NCBI GenBank assembly: GCA_029778535.1
Contig: JAKOQB010000005.1
Coordinates: 310,001 to 374,000 of the forward strand
Direction: 5' to 3'
DNA length: 64,000 nt
Source of the DNA: Pseudomonadota bacterium
GTDB lineage: Bacteria; Pseudomonadota; Gammaproteobacteria; Burkholderiales; Burkholderiaceae_F
Numbering within the stretch: position 1 is the stretch's first letter; each line of letters opens with the position of its first letter. Both the position numbers and the translations under genes were made by a program. The notes below the pieces were generated by a model. That model saw only the letters and a program-made list of their open reading frames with translations, was not told the DNA's origin and did no database searches. This document shows, piece after piece, positions 49,538-59,154 of the stretch.

Positions 49538-50511
49538 GCGGCGAGATCCTCGTCACCGGCGCGGCGGGATTCATCGGCTATCACGTCGCCGCCGCTTTGC
49601 TGGCGCGCGGCGACGCGGTACTCGGCATCGACAACCTGAACGACTACTACGACCCGGCGCTGAAGCGAGCGCGGCTGGCGCAGTTGGAATCGCGGCGGCG
49701 CTTTCGCTTTGCCGCGATCGACATCGCCGACAGCGCCACGCTCGCGACCGCGCTTGGCGGCGCGCGGCTCGACGGAATCGTGCACCTGGCGGCGCAGGCA
49801 GGGGTGCGCTACTCGTTCACGAATCCGCGCGCGTACATCGACAGCAACGTGACGGGTTTCCTGAACCTGCTCGAACACGCGCGCACGCATGCGCCGCGGC
49901 ATTTCGTCTACGCGTCGAGTTCGAGCGTCTACGGCGCGAACACCAAGCAGCCGTTCGCGGTGACCGATCGCGTCGATCACCCGGTCAGCCTGTACGCCGC
50001 GACCAAGCGCGCCGACGAGCTGATGGCGGAGGTGTACGCCCGCCAGTTCGCGCTGCCGCTGACCGGGCTGCGCTTCTTCACCGTCTACGGGCCGTGGGGC
50101 CGGCCCGACATGGCGGCGATGAAGTTCACCCGCGCGATCCTCGCCGGCGAGCCGATCGACGTCTACAACCACGGCGATCTCGAGCGCGACTTCACCTACA
50201 TCGACGACATCGTCGACGGCGTTCTGCGCGTGCTCGATCGCGTGCCGCCGCCGGAGGCGGGCGTCTCGCACCGCCTGTTCAACATCGGCAACCATCGGCC
50301 CGAGCCCTTGCTGCGGTTCATCGAGGTGCTATCGACGGCACTCGAGCGCGAACCCGTGATGAACATGCTACCGATGCAGCCAGGCGACGTGCATTCGACG
50401 TGCGCCGACATCAGCCCCATCGAGCAGGAATACGGCTGGCGGCCGACCACGACGATCGACGAGGGTCTGCCGCGGTTCGTGCAGTGGTACCGGCAGTTTC
50501 ATCGCGTGTGA
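49534..50511 (+). CDS. UDP-glucuronate 4-epimerase (LpsL-like)
   Basis: This extended SDR of 325 residues has the loop ILVTGAAGFIGYHVAAAL and the segment GIDNLNDYYDPALKRARL, which is characteristic of UDP-GlcA 4-epimerases. YASSSSVYGANTKQPF and SLYAATKRADELMAE hold the Ser and YxxxK. TVYGPWGRPDMAAMKFTRAI is also specific. It converts UDP-glucuronate to UDP-galacturonate. The GTG at 49534 overlaps the ugd stop as GTGA. Its own stop overlaps the start of the following gene at 50508, again as GTGA. Confidence 0.92.
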   Translation: MSGEILVTGAAGFIGYHVAAALLARGDAVLGIDNLNDYYDPALKRARLAQLESRRRFRFAAIDIADSATLATALGGARLDGIVHLAAQAGVRYSFTNPRAYIDSNVTGFLNLLEHARTHAPRHFVYASSSSVYGANTKQPFAVTDRVDHPVSLYAATKRADELMAEVYARQFALPLTGLRFFTVYGPWGRPDMAAMKFTRAILAGEPIDVYNHGDLERDFTYIDDIVDGVLRVLDRVPPPEAGVSHRLFNIGNHRPEPLLRFIEVLSTALEREPVMNMLPMQPGDVHSTCADISPIEQEYGWRPTTTIDEGLPRFVQWYRQFHRV

Positions 50512-53500
50512 CAGGTGACGGCGATCGCGGCGCGCGTGCGGGCGGACTGACCCGCGCGCGGGTCTTCGCACTGTGCGTGGGCTGCGGCCTGCTGCTAGCG
50601 TACCTGTCGTTCATTCCGTTTCACTATCGGGCGCTGTCATTCAACGAGGCGCTGCGGCAGTTCACGCGCCTGCCGTACCTCGATCTGCATGCCGATTCGC
50701 GCGCGGACTGGGTCGCCAACATCGGCATGTACCTGCCGCTGGGCTGGCTGCTGGCGCGGCTGCTGCGGCCGGCGCCGCGCGGGCCGCTGGACCTCGCGCC
50801 GCTCGCGGCTGCGTTTCTTGTCGGCACGGCATGGGCCGTCGCCGTCGAGTTTGCCCAGCTCTATTTCCCCAATCGGACGGTATCGCTCAACGACCTGATC
50901 GCGGAGGCGATCGGGACGTTTGCGGGCGCGGCGCTGTGGCTCTCGCTGGGCCAGCGCTGGTCGGGCTGGTGGCGCGAGATCCTGCGCGGCGGCGAGCGCA
51001 CGGCCCGCGCCGCGTTGGCCGGCTACGCGATCGCGTATCTGGCGCTCAACTTCGCGCCGTACGACTTCATCGTCAGCTGGCGGGAGCTGACCGAGCACGT
51101 CGCATCACCGTTGGTGGGTATCTGGCTCGCCGGCGCGGACTGCGGCCGTATTCCCTGTTCTCTGCGGCTGGGATTCGAAGCCCTGCTGATCGCCCCGCTG
51201 GGGCTGACGTGGATGGCGCGGCGGGTTCACGCCGGATCGGTCGGTGTGGCCGCGGTCATTGGCCTGCTGCTCGGTCTGGTTCTCGAGGCGGCGCAGTTGC
51301 TGCTGGTCAGCGGGGTATGTCAGGGTGCTTCGGTGCTCGCTCGCGCGGGGGGATTTGCACTCGGCGCGGCCGTGCATGCACAGCGCGCCCGACTCTCCGC
51401 GATCGACCTGCGGCGACTGGCACGACCGCTGGTGCTGCTGGCCGCGCTGCCGTACCTGGCCGCGGTTACGATCGTAAACGGCTGGTGGTCGGAGCGCTGG
51501 ATCGATCTTGCGGCCGCGTGGTCGAGGCTGGGCGAAGTGCAGTGGCTGCCCTTTTACTACCAGTACTTCGCGCCTGAGCAGGACACGATTCGCAGCGCGA
51601 TCACCCATGCTCTGCTGTATGCGCCGGTGGGCGCGGCCATCTGGCTGTGGACGCACCGACGCGCGCGGGGCGCGGCAGCGGCTGCCGCGGCGGTCGCGAT
51701 CGCGGCGGTCGCCGAGTTCGGCAAGCTGTTCGTGCCGGGCCGGCACCCGGACCTCACCGATCTGCTGATCGCCGCAGCTGCGGCCGGCGTGGTCGCCGAG
51801 CTTCTGCATGCCTTGACCCGCGCGCCGTCCGCGGTAGCGGCAGCGCGCCACGAGCCGGAGCGCGCGATCGCGCGGGGCGGCGCGCACTTGGACGCGGGCT
51901 CCGGTTCGGTCGGCGATTCCGCGCTCGCCCTGCGCGTGATCGGCGCGGCTGCACTCGTTGTGGCGGTTGCATCGCTGCTCGATTTTCCGGTCGCGCGCGT
52001 GGCGCTGCTGGCGTCGCTCGCGTTGTACGCGGCGCTGCTCGTCCGCATGCGGCTCGCTTACCTGTGGATCGTGCCGCTGGCGTTGCCGATGCTCGACCTG
52101 GCGCCGATCTCGGGTCGTCTGTTCTGGGACGAGTTCGATGTGCTTCTGCTCGTCACGCTGGGCGTGCGGCTGCTGGTCGATCCGACACCGTCGCGCGATC
52201 GGCCGCGGTATCCGCGGGTCTCCCTGAGATTGCTTCTCGCCGCGGTGGCGGCGAGTACGGCCATCGCGCTTGTGCCGCCGCCGGCGTGGGACGCGAACGC
52301 CTTTGTCAGTCTGCTCAGCCCGTACAACGCGCTGCGGCTGGCAAAGGGTTACGCATGGGGCGCGGCGCTCGCCTGTCTGGTGGCGAAAGACACCGCTCGC
52401 TATGAGCAGGTTGGGAGCAGGCTCGTGCAGGGATTGGCGCTGGCGCTGTTCGCGGTCGCGGCGAGCATCGTGTGGGAGCGCGCGCGGTTCGTCGGGGTGT
52501 TCGCATTCGACGTCGACTTCCGCGTCGCCGGCCCGATCGCGGCGATGAATGTTGGCGGCGCATACGTGGATGCGGTGCTGCTGCTGCTGTATCCGTTCGC
52601 GCTGCTGCTTGCGCTGTGCGCTGCGAGCAATGCGCAGCGAATGGCATGGGCGCTCGTCGCCGCGCTCGGCTTCTACGCGATCGTCGTCACGTTCTCGCGC
52701 GCGACGCTAATCGGGTGGGCGGCGAGCATGGCCGTCTTCTCCCTGCTGTGGGCGCGCCGCAGCCGCGCCTGCGCCAGCACAACTGCGGCGCCGGGGATAG
52801 GGCCCCGGCGCGCCTTCGTTGCGGCGAGTTCGGCCGCGCTGCTGGCGGTGCTCGCCGCGCTCGCCGGCACGACGCTGCGCGAGCGTTTCGCCACGGTGGC
52901 CGACGACACGTCCGTTCGCGTGGCGCACTGGCGCACCGTCGCGGCGATGCCTCCGGCCGACCTGATGCACGCCGCATTCGGCCTGGGACTGGGCGCCTTT
53001 CCGCGGATGTTCTATCTGCAGCAGGCTGGCGCCGCGCGGACCTCGGCTTACCGCTTCGAGTCCGATCCGGGTGTCGGCAAGACCGCGCTCGTCCTGCATG
53101 GCGGCAGCGGCCTGTACTTCGTTCAGCGCATCGATGCGCCGCGCGGACAGGACGTGGAGATCGCGGTCGTGGCGCGTGCGCAGGGCGAAGCGGCGCGCCT
53201 GTCGATCGCTCTGTGCGAGGAGACGGTGATGTATTCGGAGCGCTGCGCGTCCGGTGAGATCGCGCCCGGGCAGCGCGCGGGCGGCGCACGCCTGACCCTG
53301 CGAGTTCCCGCCGCCGCAGGTGTCATCGATTCGGCGCGCCCGCTCTGGCTGTCGCTGCAGAACGCGGCGGACGGCACGGCAATCCGCATCGACTCGGTTT
53401 CGCTGCGTACGGCATCCGGCGCGGAGCTATTGCGCAACGGCGACTTCGCGCACGGCGCCGACCATTGGTTCTTCACGTCGGACGACCATCTGGCGTGGCA

Positions 53501-53798
53501 CGCAAAGAACGCGCCGTTGCAGATCCTGTTCGAAATGGGACTGTTCGGGCTGATCGCTTGGACCGCTGTCGCGATCGCGCTGGCGCGCCGGCTCGCACTG
53601 GCCAATCCTCGTCAGCCTTACGTGTCGGCGGTCGCCGCGGCGATCGTGGGGCTCGCGATCCTCGCGGCCGTCGATTCGGTGATCGACGCGCCCCGGCTCG
53701 TGGTGCTCGTACTGCTCATGATCTCGTTTCCGCTTGACGACCGCGCGTCCGCGGCCAGGCGCCCGAGCGGAGCAACGTGCGCGCGTCCGGCCGGCTGA
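50508..53798 (+). CDS. Giant membrane protein: VanZ-like repeats fused to Wzy/O-antigen-ligase and periplasmic domain
   Basis: The GTG at 50508 overlaps the epimerase stop and opens a 1096-residue protein; the frame is open further upstream but that lies inside the epimerase. Residues about 20-430 hold VanZ-like units: EFAQLYFPNRTVSLNDLIAE in the first and EFGKLFVPGRHPDLTDLLIA in the last, with a weaker one between. Residues about 460-860 form a Wzy/WaaL-like polytopic region with VVTFSRATLIGWAASM. A loop of roughly 160 residues with beta-rich sequence (LRNGDFAHGADHWFF) resembles a carbohydrate-binding domain. NAPLQILFEMGLFGLIAW ends the ligase signature. It probably polymerises the repeat unit. 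Confidence 0.8.
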   Translation: MTGDGDRGARAGGLTRARVFALCVGCGLLLAYLSFIPFHYRALSFNEALRQFTRLPYLDLHADSRADWVANIGMYLPLGWLLARLLRPAPRGPLDLAPLAAAFLVGTAWAVAVEFAQLYFPNRTVSLNDLIAEAIGTFAGAALWLSLGQRWSGWWREILRGGERTARAALAGYAIAYLALNFAPYDFIVSWRELTEHVASPLVGIWLAGADCGRIPCSLRLGFEALLIAPLGLTWMARRVHAGSVGVAAVIGLLLGLVLEAAQLLLVSGVCQGASVLARAGGFALGAAVHAQRARLSAIDLRRLARPLVLLAALPYLAAVTIVNGWWSERWIDLAAAWSRLGEVQWLPFYYQYFAPEQDTIRSAITHALLYAPVGAAIWLWTHRRARGAAAAAAAVAIAAVAEFGKLFVPGRHPDLTDLLIAAAAAGVVAELLHALTRAPSAVAAARHEPERAIARGGAHLDAGSGSVGDSALALRVIGAAALVVAVASLLDFPVARVALLASLALYAALLVRMRLAYLWIVPLALPMLDLAPISGRLFWDEFDVLLLVTLGVRLLVDPTPSRDRPRYPRVSLRLLLAAVAASTAIALVPPPAWDANAFVSLLSPYNALRLAKGYAWGAALACLVAKDTARYEQVGSRLVQGLALALFAVAASIVWERARFVGVFAFDVDFRVAGPIAAMNVGGAYVDAVLLLLYPFALLLALCAASNAQRMAWALVAALGFYAIVVTFSRATLIGWAASMAVFSLLWARRSRACASTTAAPGIGPRRAFVAASSAALLAVLAALAGTTLRERFATVADDTSVRVAHWRTVAAMPPADLMHAAFGLGLGAFPRMFYLQQAGAARTSAYRFESDPGVGKTALVLHGGSGLYFVQRIDAPRGQDVEIAVVARAQGEAARLSIALCEETVMYSERCASGEIAPGQRAGGARLTLRVPAAAGVIDSARPLWLSLQNAADGTAIRIDSVSLRTASGAELLRNGDFAHGADHWFFTSDDHLAWHAKNAPLQILFEMGLFGLIAWTAVAIALARRLALANPRQPYVSAVAAAIVGLAILAAVDSVIDAPRLVVLVLLMISFPLDDRASAARRPSGATCARPAG

Positions 53799-54135
53799 GC
53801 GTTGCCCGAGGGCATCCATCCGGTCGTCGGTGCGCGATCGACCGCCAGTAGGGCGGCATTCAGGGTCCGTCGGCTCAGCCTTGCGCGAGTTGCCGCGTCG
53901 TCGCTATACATCGCAGCTTCCAGCGGATCGCGCGCGCGTTGTCGCATTTCGACCAATCGCGGCGCGCATCGCGAAATTCAGATGCGATTCTTGACGAAAC
54001 ACCGAATATTCACGTGCAGGTGCCGGCGGGCCGGAGGTACGCTTTGGCGTGGATGAGGGCAACTGACCTCCGCGGCGGGCGTCCGGACTTCGGGCAACAG
54101 GCTGGCGCCGGGGCGAACGAACAAGAAGCGCACGC
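53799..54135 (+). other. 337-base intergenic region with possible promoter
   Basis: No gene is seen in this gap before the sugar phosphotransferase. TTGCGC at 53881-53886 and TATACA at 53905-53910 are separated by 18 bases and may be a sigma-70 promoter with a leader of about 220 bases. A sigma-54 -24/-12 pair with correct spacing was looked for and not found. Confidence 0.4.
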
Positions 54136-55524
54136 ATGATCAGACTGTTCCGGCACCACGTTTCGTTCGGATCGCTGCTCGCGCTCACGGCCGACACGCT
54201 GCTGCTGCTGCTCGTCGTTCCGGTGGCCGTCGTCGTCCACAACGGCGGCGCAATGAACGACCTGATCGATACGCTCGTTCCGGCGTTCATCTTCGCCTGC
54301 CTGATGCTGTCGCTGAACGGATCGCTCGGGCTGTACCGGCGCGAGGGCGGCACCGGCTTCGGAGCGCATCTCGGGCGCGTGCTGCTGGCGGTCGCGATCG
54401 GCGTTCCGGTCGCGTACGTGCTGTTTTCGGTTACGCCGCACGGCGCGACGGCGCGCGGCGCGATCGGCTATACGGTGCTCTACACATTGGCCGGGCTGAT
54501 CGTCCTGCGGCAGTTGACCTTCTGGGCGCGTAGTTCCGGGCTGGGTGCAAAGCGGGTGTTGATCGTCGGCACCGGCGAGGAAGCGGCGGGAGTCGAGCGC
54601 GCGCTGGCCACGCTCGGATATCCGTCGATGGCGATCGTGGGCTTCTATCCCACCGGGCACGAGCGAGGCTCGCGCGCCGTGCCGGCCGATCGCGTGCTGC
54701 CGACCGGGCTCGGATTGCCCGAGGTGGTCAGCGGCCTGGGCGTCAGGGAAGTGATCGTGGCCGTGCGCGAACAGCGCGGCGGCGTGCTGCCGCTGCGGGA
54801 ACTGCTCGACTGCCGCATCAGCGGCGTGCCGGTGACGGACCTCGCGGGCATGTACGAGCGGGTCCGCGGCGAAGTGCCGCTGGAGTCCTTGAAGGCAAGC
54901 TGGCTGATCTACGGGCAGGGCTTCGCGCAGGGCGGGTTCCGCGCCTTCATCAAGCGCGCGTTCGACCTCTTCGTGTCGCTCGTGCTGCTGGCCGTCGCGT
55001 CGCCGATCATGCTGCTGACGGCGCTCGCGATCCGTCTGGAGAGCCCGGGGCCGATCATCTACCGGCAGGAGCGCGTCGGCCTCGGCGGGCGCAGGTTCAT
55101 GTGCCTGAAGTTCCGCAGCATGTCCGCCGATGCCGAGAAGGACGGCGTGGCGCGCTGGGCGGTACGCGCCGATCCGCGCGTCACGCGGGTCGGCCGCATC
55201 ATCCGCGCGGTGCGCATCGACGAACTGCCGCAGTTGATCAACGTGTTGCGCGGCGAAATGAGTTTCGTCGGCCCCAGGCCCGAGCGGCCCGGGTTCGTCA
55301 AGGAACTGAAGGAAGCGATTCCGTTCTACGACATCCGCCACAGCGTGAAGCCGGGCCTGACCGGCTGGGCGCAGGTTCGCTACAACTACGGCGCGTCGGT
55401 CGAGGACGCGCGCAAGAAGCTGCAGTTCGATCTGTACTACGTGAAGAATCATTCGCTGTTCCTGGATCTGGTGATCCTGATCGAGACCGTGCGTGTGGTT
55501 CTGTTCCGGGAAGGCGCGCATTAG
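54136..55524 (+). CDS. Undecaprenyl-phosphate sugar phosphotransferase (PEP-CTERM/EpsB_2 type)
   Basis: This 462-residue protein has four or five transmembrane segments at the N-terminus, a Rossmann-like domain beginning KRVLIVGTGEEAAGVERAL, and a C-terminal bacterial sugar transferase domain. The latter holds KRAFDLFVSLVLLAVASPIM, the catalytic LKFRSM and RVDELPQLINVL-type block (here IDELPQLINVLRGEMSF), and PGLTGWAQVRYNYGAS. It transfers a sugar-1-phosphate to undecaprenyl phosphate and so starts the repeat unit. The family recurs beside prsK and prsR in exosortase loci, as here. Confidence 0.92.
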   Translation: MIRLFRHHVSFGSLLALTADTLLLLLVVPVAVVVHNGGAMNDLIDTLVPAFIFACLMLSLNGSLGLYRREGGTGFGAHLGRVLLAVAIGVPVAYVLFSVTPHGATARGAIGYTVLYTLAGLIVLRQLTFWARSSGLGAKRVLIVGTGEEAAGVERALATLGYPSMAIVGFYPTGHERGSRAVPADRVLPTGLGLPEVVSGLGVREVIVAVREQRGGVLPLRELLDCRISGVPVTDLAGMYERVRGEVPLESLKASWLIYGQGFAQGGFRAFIKRAFDLFVSLVLLAVASPIMLLTALAIRLESPGPIIYRQERVGLGGRRFMCLKFRSMSADAEKDGVARWAVRADPRVTRVGRIIRAVRIDELPQLINVLRGEMSFVGPRPERPGFVKELKEAIPFYDIRHSVKPGLTGWAQVRYNYGASVEDARKKLQFDLYYVKNHSLFLDLVILIETVRVVLFREGAH

Positions 55525-55686
55525 GCGACCGGCAGGCCGTCGGCGGCATGTGTCGCCTGTCGGACAACTGGGCCGAAGCGACGATTGCGCTCGCTTGCGT
55601 CTGCCTTATCCTCCGACGATGCACTTTCCCCGGGTGATGACATCGATGCGTTGCGGCGCGGACCAGCCTTGAACCCTTACGACGCC

Positions 55687-57780
55687 ATGCTCGAGTGGCA
55701 CCTGAACCCGGCCGTATGGTCGTACGGGTTCGCGGCACTGGCCTACGCTGCGTTCACGGTCCAGCTATCGGTCGGCTGGAAGGGCGCGCGCCGGGCGATG
55801 CTGCTGCTCGCGTCGGTGACCCTCGGCGCGTTCTGGGCGGGGACGACGACGGCGTTTGCGCTCGATCCGGGCTGGGCGACGTGGCGTTCGGCACATGCGT
55901 TTGATGCGCTGCGGACGGCCTTCGCCTTGGCGTTCCTTGCCGTGATCCTGCTATGGCCGCAACATGGCGGGGCCGCGCGCGGCGGCGCCGGGCTGGGGGT
56001 CTTCGCGCTGATCATCGGCCTGACCGTCGTCCTGCTGGCGCTGGGGCTGCCGGCGCCGGGCATCAGCGCGCAGGGCAACCCGGCCGCAATCGGTTTCAGT
56101 GCCCATCTGACGCTGGCACTGCTGGGCGTCGTGCTCGCCGAGCAGGTCTACCGCCACAGCCCGGCTGCCGTGCGCTGGAACCTGCGGCCGCTGTGCTTCG
56201 GGCTGGCGGGTCCGTTTGTTCTCGATGTGGTGATCTACTCCGATGCACTGCTGTTTCGCACGCTCGATGCGCACTTCTGGGCGGCGCGCGGCTTCGCCTA
56301 TGCGCTGGCGATCCCGCTGCTCGGCGTGGCCGCGCGGCGCAACCGTGACTGGAGTTTCGAGGTTGCCGTCTCGCGCGGCGTGATCGCCGGGTCGTCGGCG
56401 GTCCTGGTCGCCGGCATCTACCTGATGGTGGTCGCGGGCTCCGGTTACTACGTGCGCTACTTCGGCGGCACGTGGGGCAAGGTGCTGGAGACCGTGGTGT
56501 TCTTCGCGGCGTTCCTGCTGCTCGGCTTCGTCGCTGTGTCCGGCACGTTCCGCGCCAAGCTGCGCGTGCTCGTCGCCAAGAACTTCTTCTCGTACCGCTA
56601 TGACTATCGTGAAGAGTGGCTGAAGTTCACACGGGTACTGTCGGCGACAGATGAATCGCGACCGGTCGAGGACGCCTGTCTGCATGCCATGGCGGATCTG
56701 GTGGAGAGCACCGGCGGCGGGCTCTGGCTGAAGCGCGAGGCCGGCTATGTGCAGGTAGCGCGTGCGAATCAGCCGCGGGTCGAGGCGATCGAGGCGGCCG
56801 ATGGCGCGCTGCCGTCGTTCCTGCAGCGAACCGGCTGGGTGATCGAAGTGCCGGCCGCGCGGCGCGATCCCACCAGCCAGGGTGCGTTCGGCACGCCCGC
56901 ATGGCTCGATCAGTTGCACAACGCGTGGCTGATCGTGCCGCTGCTGATGCGCGAGGAACTGATCGGCTTCGTCGTGCTCGACACGCCGCGCGTGACGATG
57001 GAAGTGAACTGGGAGGTGCGCGACCTGCTGAAGACCGCGGGCCGGCAGGCGGCGAGCCATCTGGCGATGATGAGCGCAACCGAGGCGCTGCTCGAAGCGC
57101 GCAAGTTCGATGCCTTCAACCGCATGTCGGCGTTCGTCGTGCACGATCTGAAGAACCTGGTGGCGCAGATGCAGCTGATGCTGCGCAACGCCCAGAAGCA
57201 CCATGCCAATCCCGAGTTCCAGCGCGACATGCTCGAAACGGTCGAGCACGTGGTCGGGCGGATGAACGCGCTGATGCAGCAGTTGCGCGCGGGCGAAACG
57301 CCGGTCGAGCGGGCGCGTCCTCTCGATCTCGGCGCGCTCGTCATGCGCGTGCGCGACGAACGCGCCGCGTGTCATCCGGGCCTGCGGCTCGAAGCAGCGC
57401 CCGATGTGCGCGCGTTGGCGCACGAGGACCGGCTCGAGCGGGTCATCGGGCACCTGGTGCAGAACGCGCTCGACGCCGGCGGCGACGATGCCGAGGTCGC
57501 CCTGCGCGTGTTCAACGATGCGGGCCGCGCAGTGATCGAGGTGTCCGACAGCGGCGTCGGCATGAGCGCGGAGTTCGTGCGCGAGCGCCTGTTCAAGCCG
57601 TTTCAGACCACCAAGGCGAACGGCATGGGCATCGGCGCCTACGAGAGCCGCCAATACGTCGCCGCGCTCGGCGGCAACATCGAAGTGCACAGTGAACCCG
57701 GCATCGGCACCAAGGTGCGGGTCGTCCTGCCGGCGCTGGAGCGCGCGGCGCAGCCCGATCTGCAGAGGCAGCCGGCATGA
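55687..57780 (+). CDS. prsK: PrsK-like membrane histidine kinase (PEP-CTERM system)
   Basis: The product is about 697 residues from the ATG at 55687; a TTG at 55669 is also possible. The N-terminus has about eight transmembrane helices. A cytoplasmic GAF-like region (LESTGGGLWLKREAGYVQV-type) follows, then the histidine in FVVHDLKNLVAQMQLMLRN. The ATPase domain has HLVQNALDAGG, VSDSGVGMSAEF and FKPFQTTKANGMGIG. The kinase phosphorylates the PrsR protein whose gene overlaps its stop (ATGA). The signal is unknown. Upstream the gap 55525-55686 has no clear promoter. Confidence 0.9.
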   Translation: MLEWHLNPAVWSYGFAALAYAAFTVQLSVGWKGARRAMLLLASVTLGAFWAGTTTAFALDPGWATWRSAHAFDALRTAFALAFLAVILLWPQHGGAARGGAGLGVFALIIGLTVVLLALGLPAPGISAQGNPAAIGFSAHLTLALLGVVLAEQVYRHSPAAVRWNLRPLCFGLAGPFVLDVVIYSDALLFRTLDAHFWAARGFAYALAIPLLGVAARRNRDWSFEVAVSRGVIAGSSAVLVAGIYLMVVAGSGYYVRYFGGTWGKVLETVVFFAAFLLLGFVAVSGTFRAKLRVLVAKNFFSYRYDYREEWLKFTRVLSATDESRPVEDACLHAMADLVESTGGGLWLKREAGYVQVARANQPRVEAIEAADGALPSFLQRTGWVIEVPAARRDPTSQGAFGTPAWLDQLHNAWLIVPLLMREELIGFVVLDTPRVTMEVNWEVRDLLKTAGRQAASHLAMMSATEALLEARKFDAFNRMSAFVVHDLKNLVAQMQLMLRNAQKHHANPEFQRDMLETVEHVVGRMNALMQQLRAGETPVERARPLDLGALVMRVRDERAACHPGLRLEAAPDVRALAHEDRLERVIGHLVQNALDAGGDDAEVALRVFNDAGRAVIEVSDSGVGMSAEFVRERLFKPFQTTKANGMGIGAYESRQYVAALGGNIEVHSEPGIGTKVRVVLPALERAAQPDLQRQPA

Positions 57781-59129
57781 CCGACAAGCGCCGCACGCTG
57801 CTGATCGTCGAGGATGATCCCGCCCTGCAGAAGCAGATGAAATGGACCTTCAGCGACTACGAAGTCGCCCTGGCCGCCGACCGCGAAAATGCTCTGATCC
57901 AGCTGCGCCGGGTCGAGCCGGCCGTGGTCACGATGGACCTGGGCCTGCCGCCGGCCGCGGACGACCCGACCGAAGGCTTCGCCACGCTGACCGAAATGCT
58001 CGCGCTGGCACCGGAGACCAAGGTCATCGTGCTGACGGGGCAGAACGATCGCGCCAATGCGCTGAAGGCGATCGAACTGGGCGCCTACGACTTCTACGCC
58101 AAGCCGTTCGAACCGGACGTGCTGACGTTGATGGTCGATCGCGCCTACCGGCTGCACGAGCTGCAAGAGGAGAACCGGCGCCTGCGCGCAGCAGCGGCGC
58201 CGAGCGCGCTCGGCGGTCTGATCACGCGCGACGCGGAGATGCTGCGCGTGTGTCGCACGATCGAGAAGGTCGCCCCGACCAGCGCGACCGTGATGATTCT
58301 GGGCGATTCCGGCACCGGCAAGGAGATCCTTGCGCGCGGACTGCACGAGCTGTCGCCGCGCAAGGAGCGGCGTTTCGTCGCGATCAACTGCGCAGCCATT
58401 CCGGAGAATCTGCTCGAAAGCGAATTGTTCGGCTACGAGAAGGGCGCGTTCACCGGTGCCTCGAAGCAGACCATCGGCAGAATCGAAACCGCGCACAAGG
58501 GCACGCTGTTCCTGGACGAGATCGGCGACCTGCCGGCCGCGCTGCAGGCGAAACTGCTGCGCTTCCTGCAGGAGCGCGCGATCGAACGCATCGGCGGGCG
58601 CGAGGAAATTCCGGTCGACGTGCGCGTCGTCTGCGCCACGCACCAGAACCTGAAGGCGCTGATCGCGGAGGGGAGGTTCCGCGAGGACCTGTATTACCGG
58701 CTGGCTGAGATCGTCGTGACCGTGCCGCCGCTGCGCGCGCGCGCCGGCGACGCGGTGCTGCTGGCCCGCGCCTTCGTGCTGCGCTTTGCCGGGGAGTTCA
58801 AGCGCCCGGCGCTGGCGCTGCTGCCGGACGCGCTGCAGGCGATCGAACAGCACGACTGGCCGGGCAACGTGCGCGAACTCGAGAACGTGATCAAGCGCGC
58901 GGTGATCATGGCCGACGGCGACGCGATCCGTGCCGCCGACCTCGAACTGACCGCGGGCGATGCACAACTCGACCGCCTCAGCCTGCGCCGGGCGCGCGAC
59001 GACGCCGAGCGGCAGGCCGTGCTGCGCGCGCTCGCGCATGCGGACGGCAACTTCAGCCGCGCGGCCGATCTGCTCGGCGTGAGCCGACCTACACTTTACG
59101 ACCTGATGCATCGCATCGGTCTCAAATGA
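57777..59129 (+). CDS. prsR: PrsR-like sigma-54-dependent response regulator
   Basis: This NtrC-type regulator has 450 residues. The receiver domain has the acidic pocket VEDDP, phospho-acceptor D54 and K109. The AAA+ domain has Walker A GDSGTGKE at 176-183 and GAFTGA at 223-228, the loop that contacts sigma-54. A Fis-type helix-turn-helix ends the protein (NFSRAADLLGVSRPTLYDLM). It should activate promoters with -24/-12 elements in response to PrsK, in exosortase bacteria including PEP-CTERM and polysaccharide genes. It follows prsK with a 4-base overlap and precedes prsT by 25 bases. Confidence 0.93.
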   Translation: MTDKRRTLLIVEDDPALQKQMKWTFSDYEVALAADRENALIQLRRVEPAVVTMDLGLPPAADDPTEGFATLTEMLALAPETKVIVLTGQNDRANALKAIELGAYDFYAKPFEPDVLTLMVDRAYRLHELQEENRRLRAAAAPSALGGLITRDAEMLRVCRTIEKVAPTSATVMILGDSGTGKEILARGLHELSPRKERRFVAINCAAIPENLLESELFGYEKGAFTGASKQTIGRIETAHKGTLFLDEIGDLPAALQAKLLRFLQERAIERIGGREEIPVDVRVVCATHQNLKALIAEGRFREDLYYRLAEIVVTVPPLRARAGDAVLLARAFVLRFAGEFKRPALALLPDALQAIEQHDWPGNVRELENVIKRAVIMADGDAIRAADLELTAGDAQLDRLSLRRARDDAERQAVLRALAHADGNFSRAADLLGVSRPTLYDLMHRIGLK

Positions 59130-59154
59130 CGCCGGGCAACGACGAGGCAACGCC

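Noticed and set aside
49458-50507. In-frame upstream extension of the VanZ-polymerase gene (would give 1446 residues)
   Set aside because: It lies wholly inside the UDP-glucuronate 4-epimerase gene in another frame, is arginine-rich and low in complexity, and the GTG at 50508 overlaps the epimerase stop in the manner of the other coupled genes.
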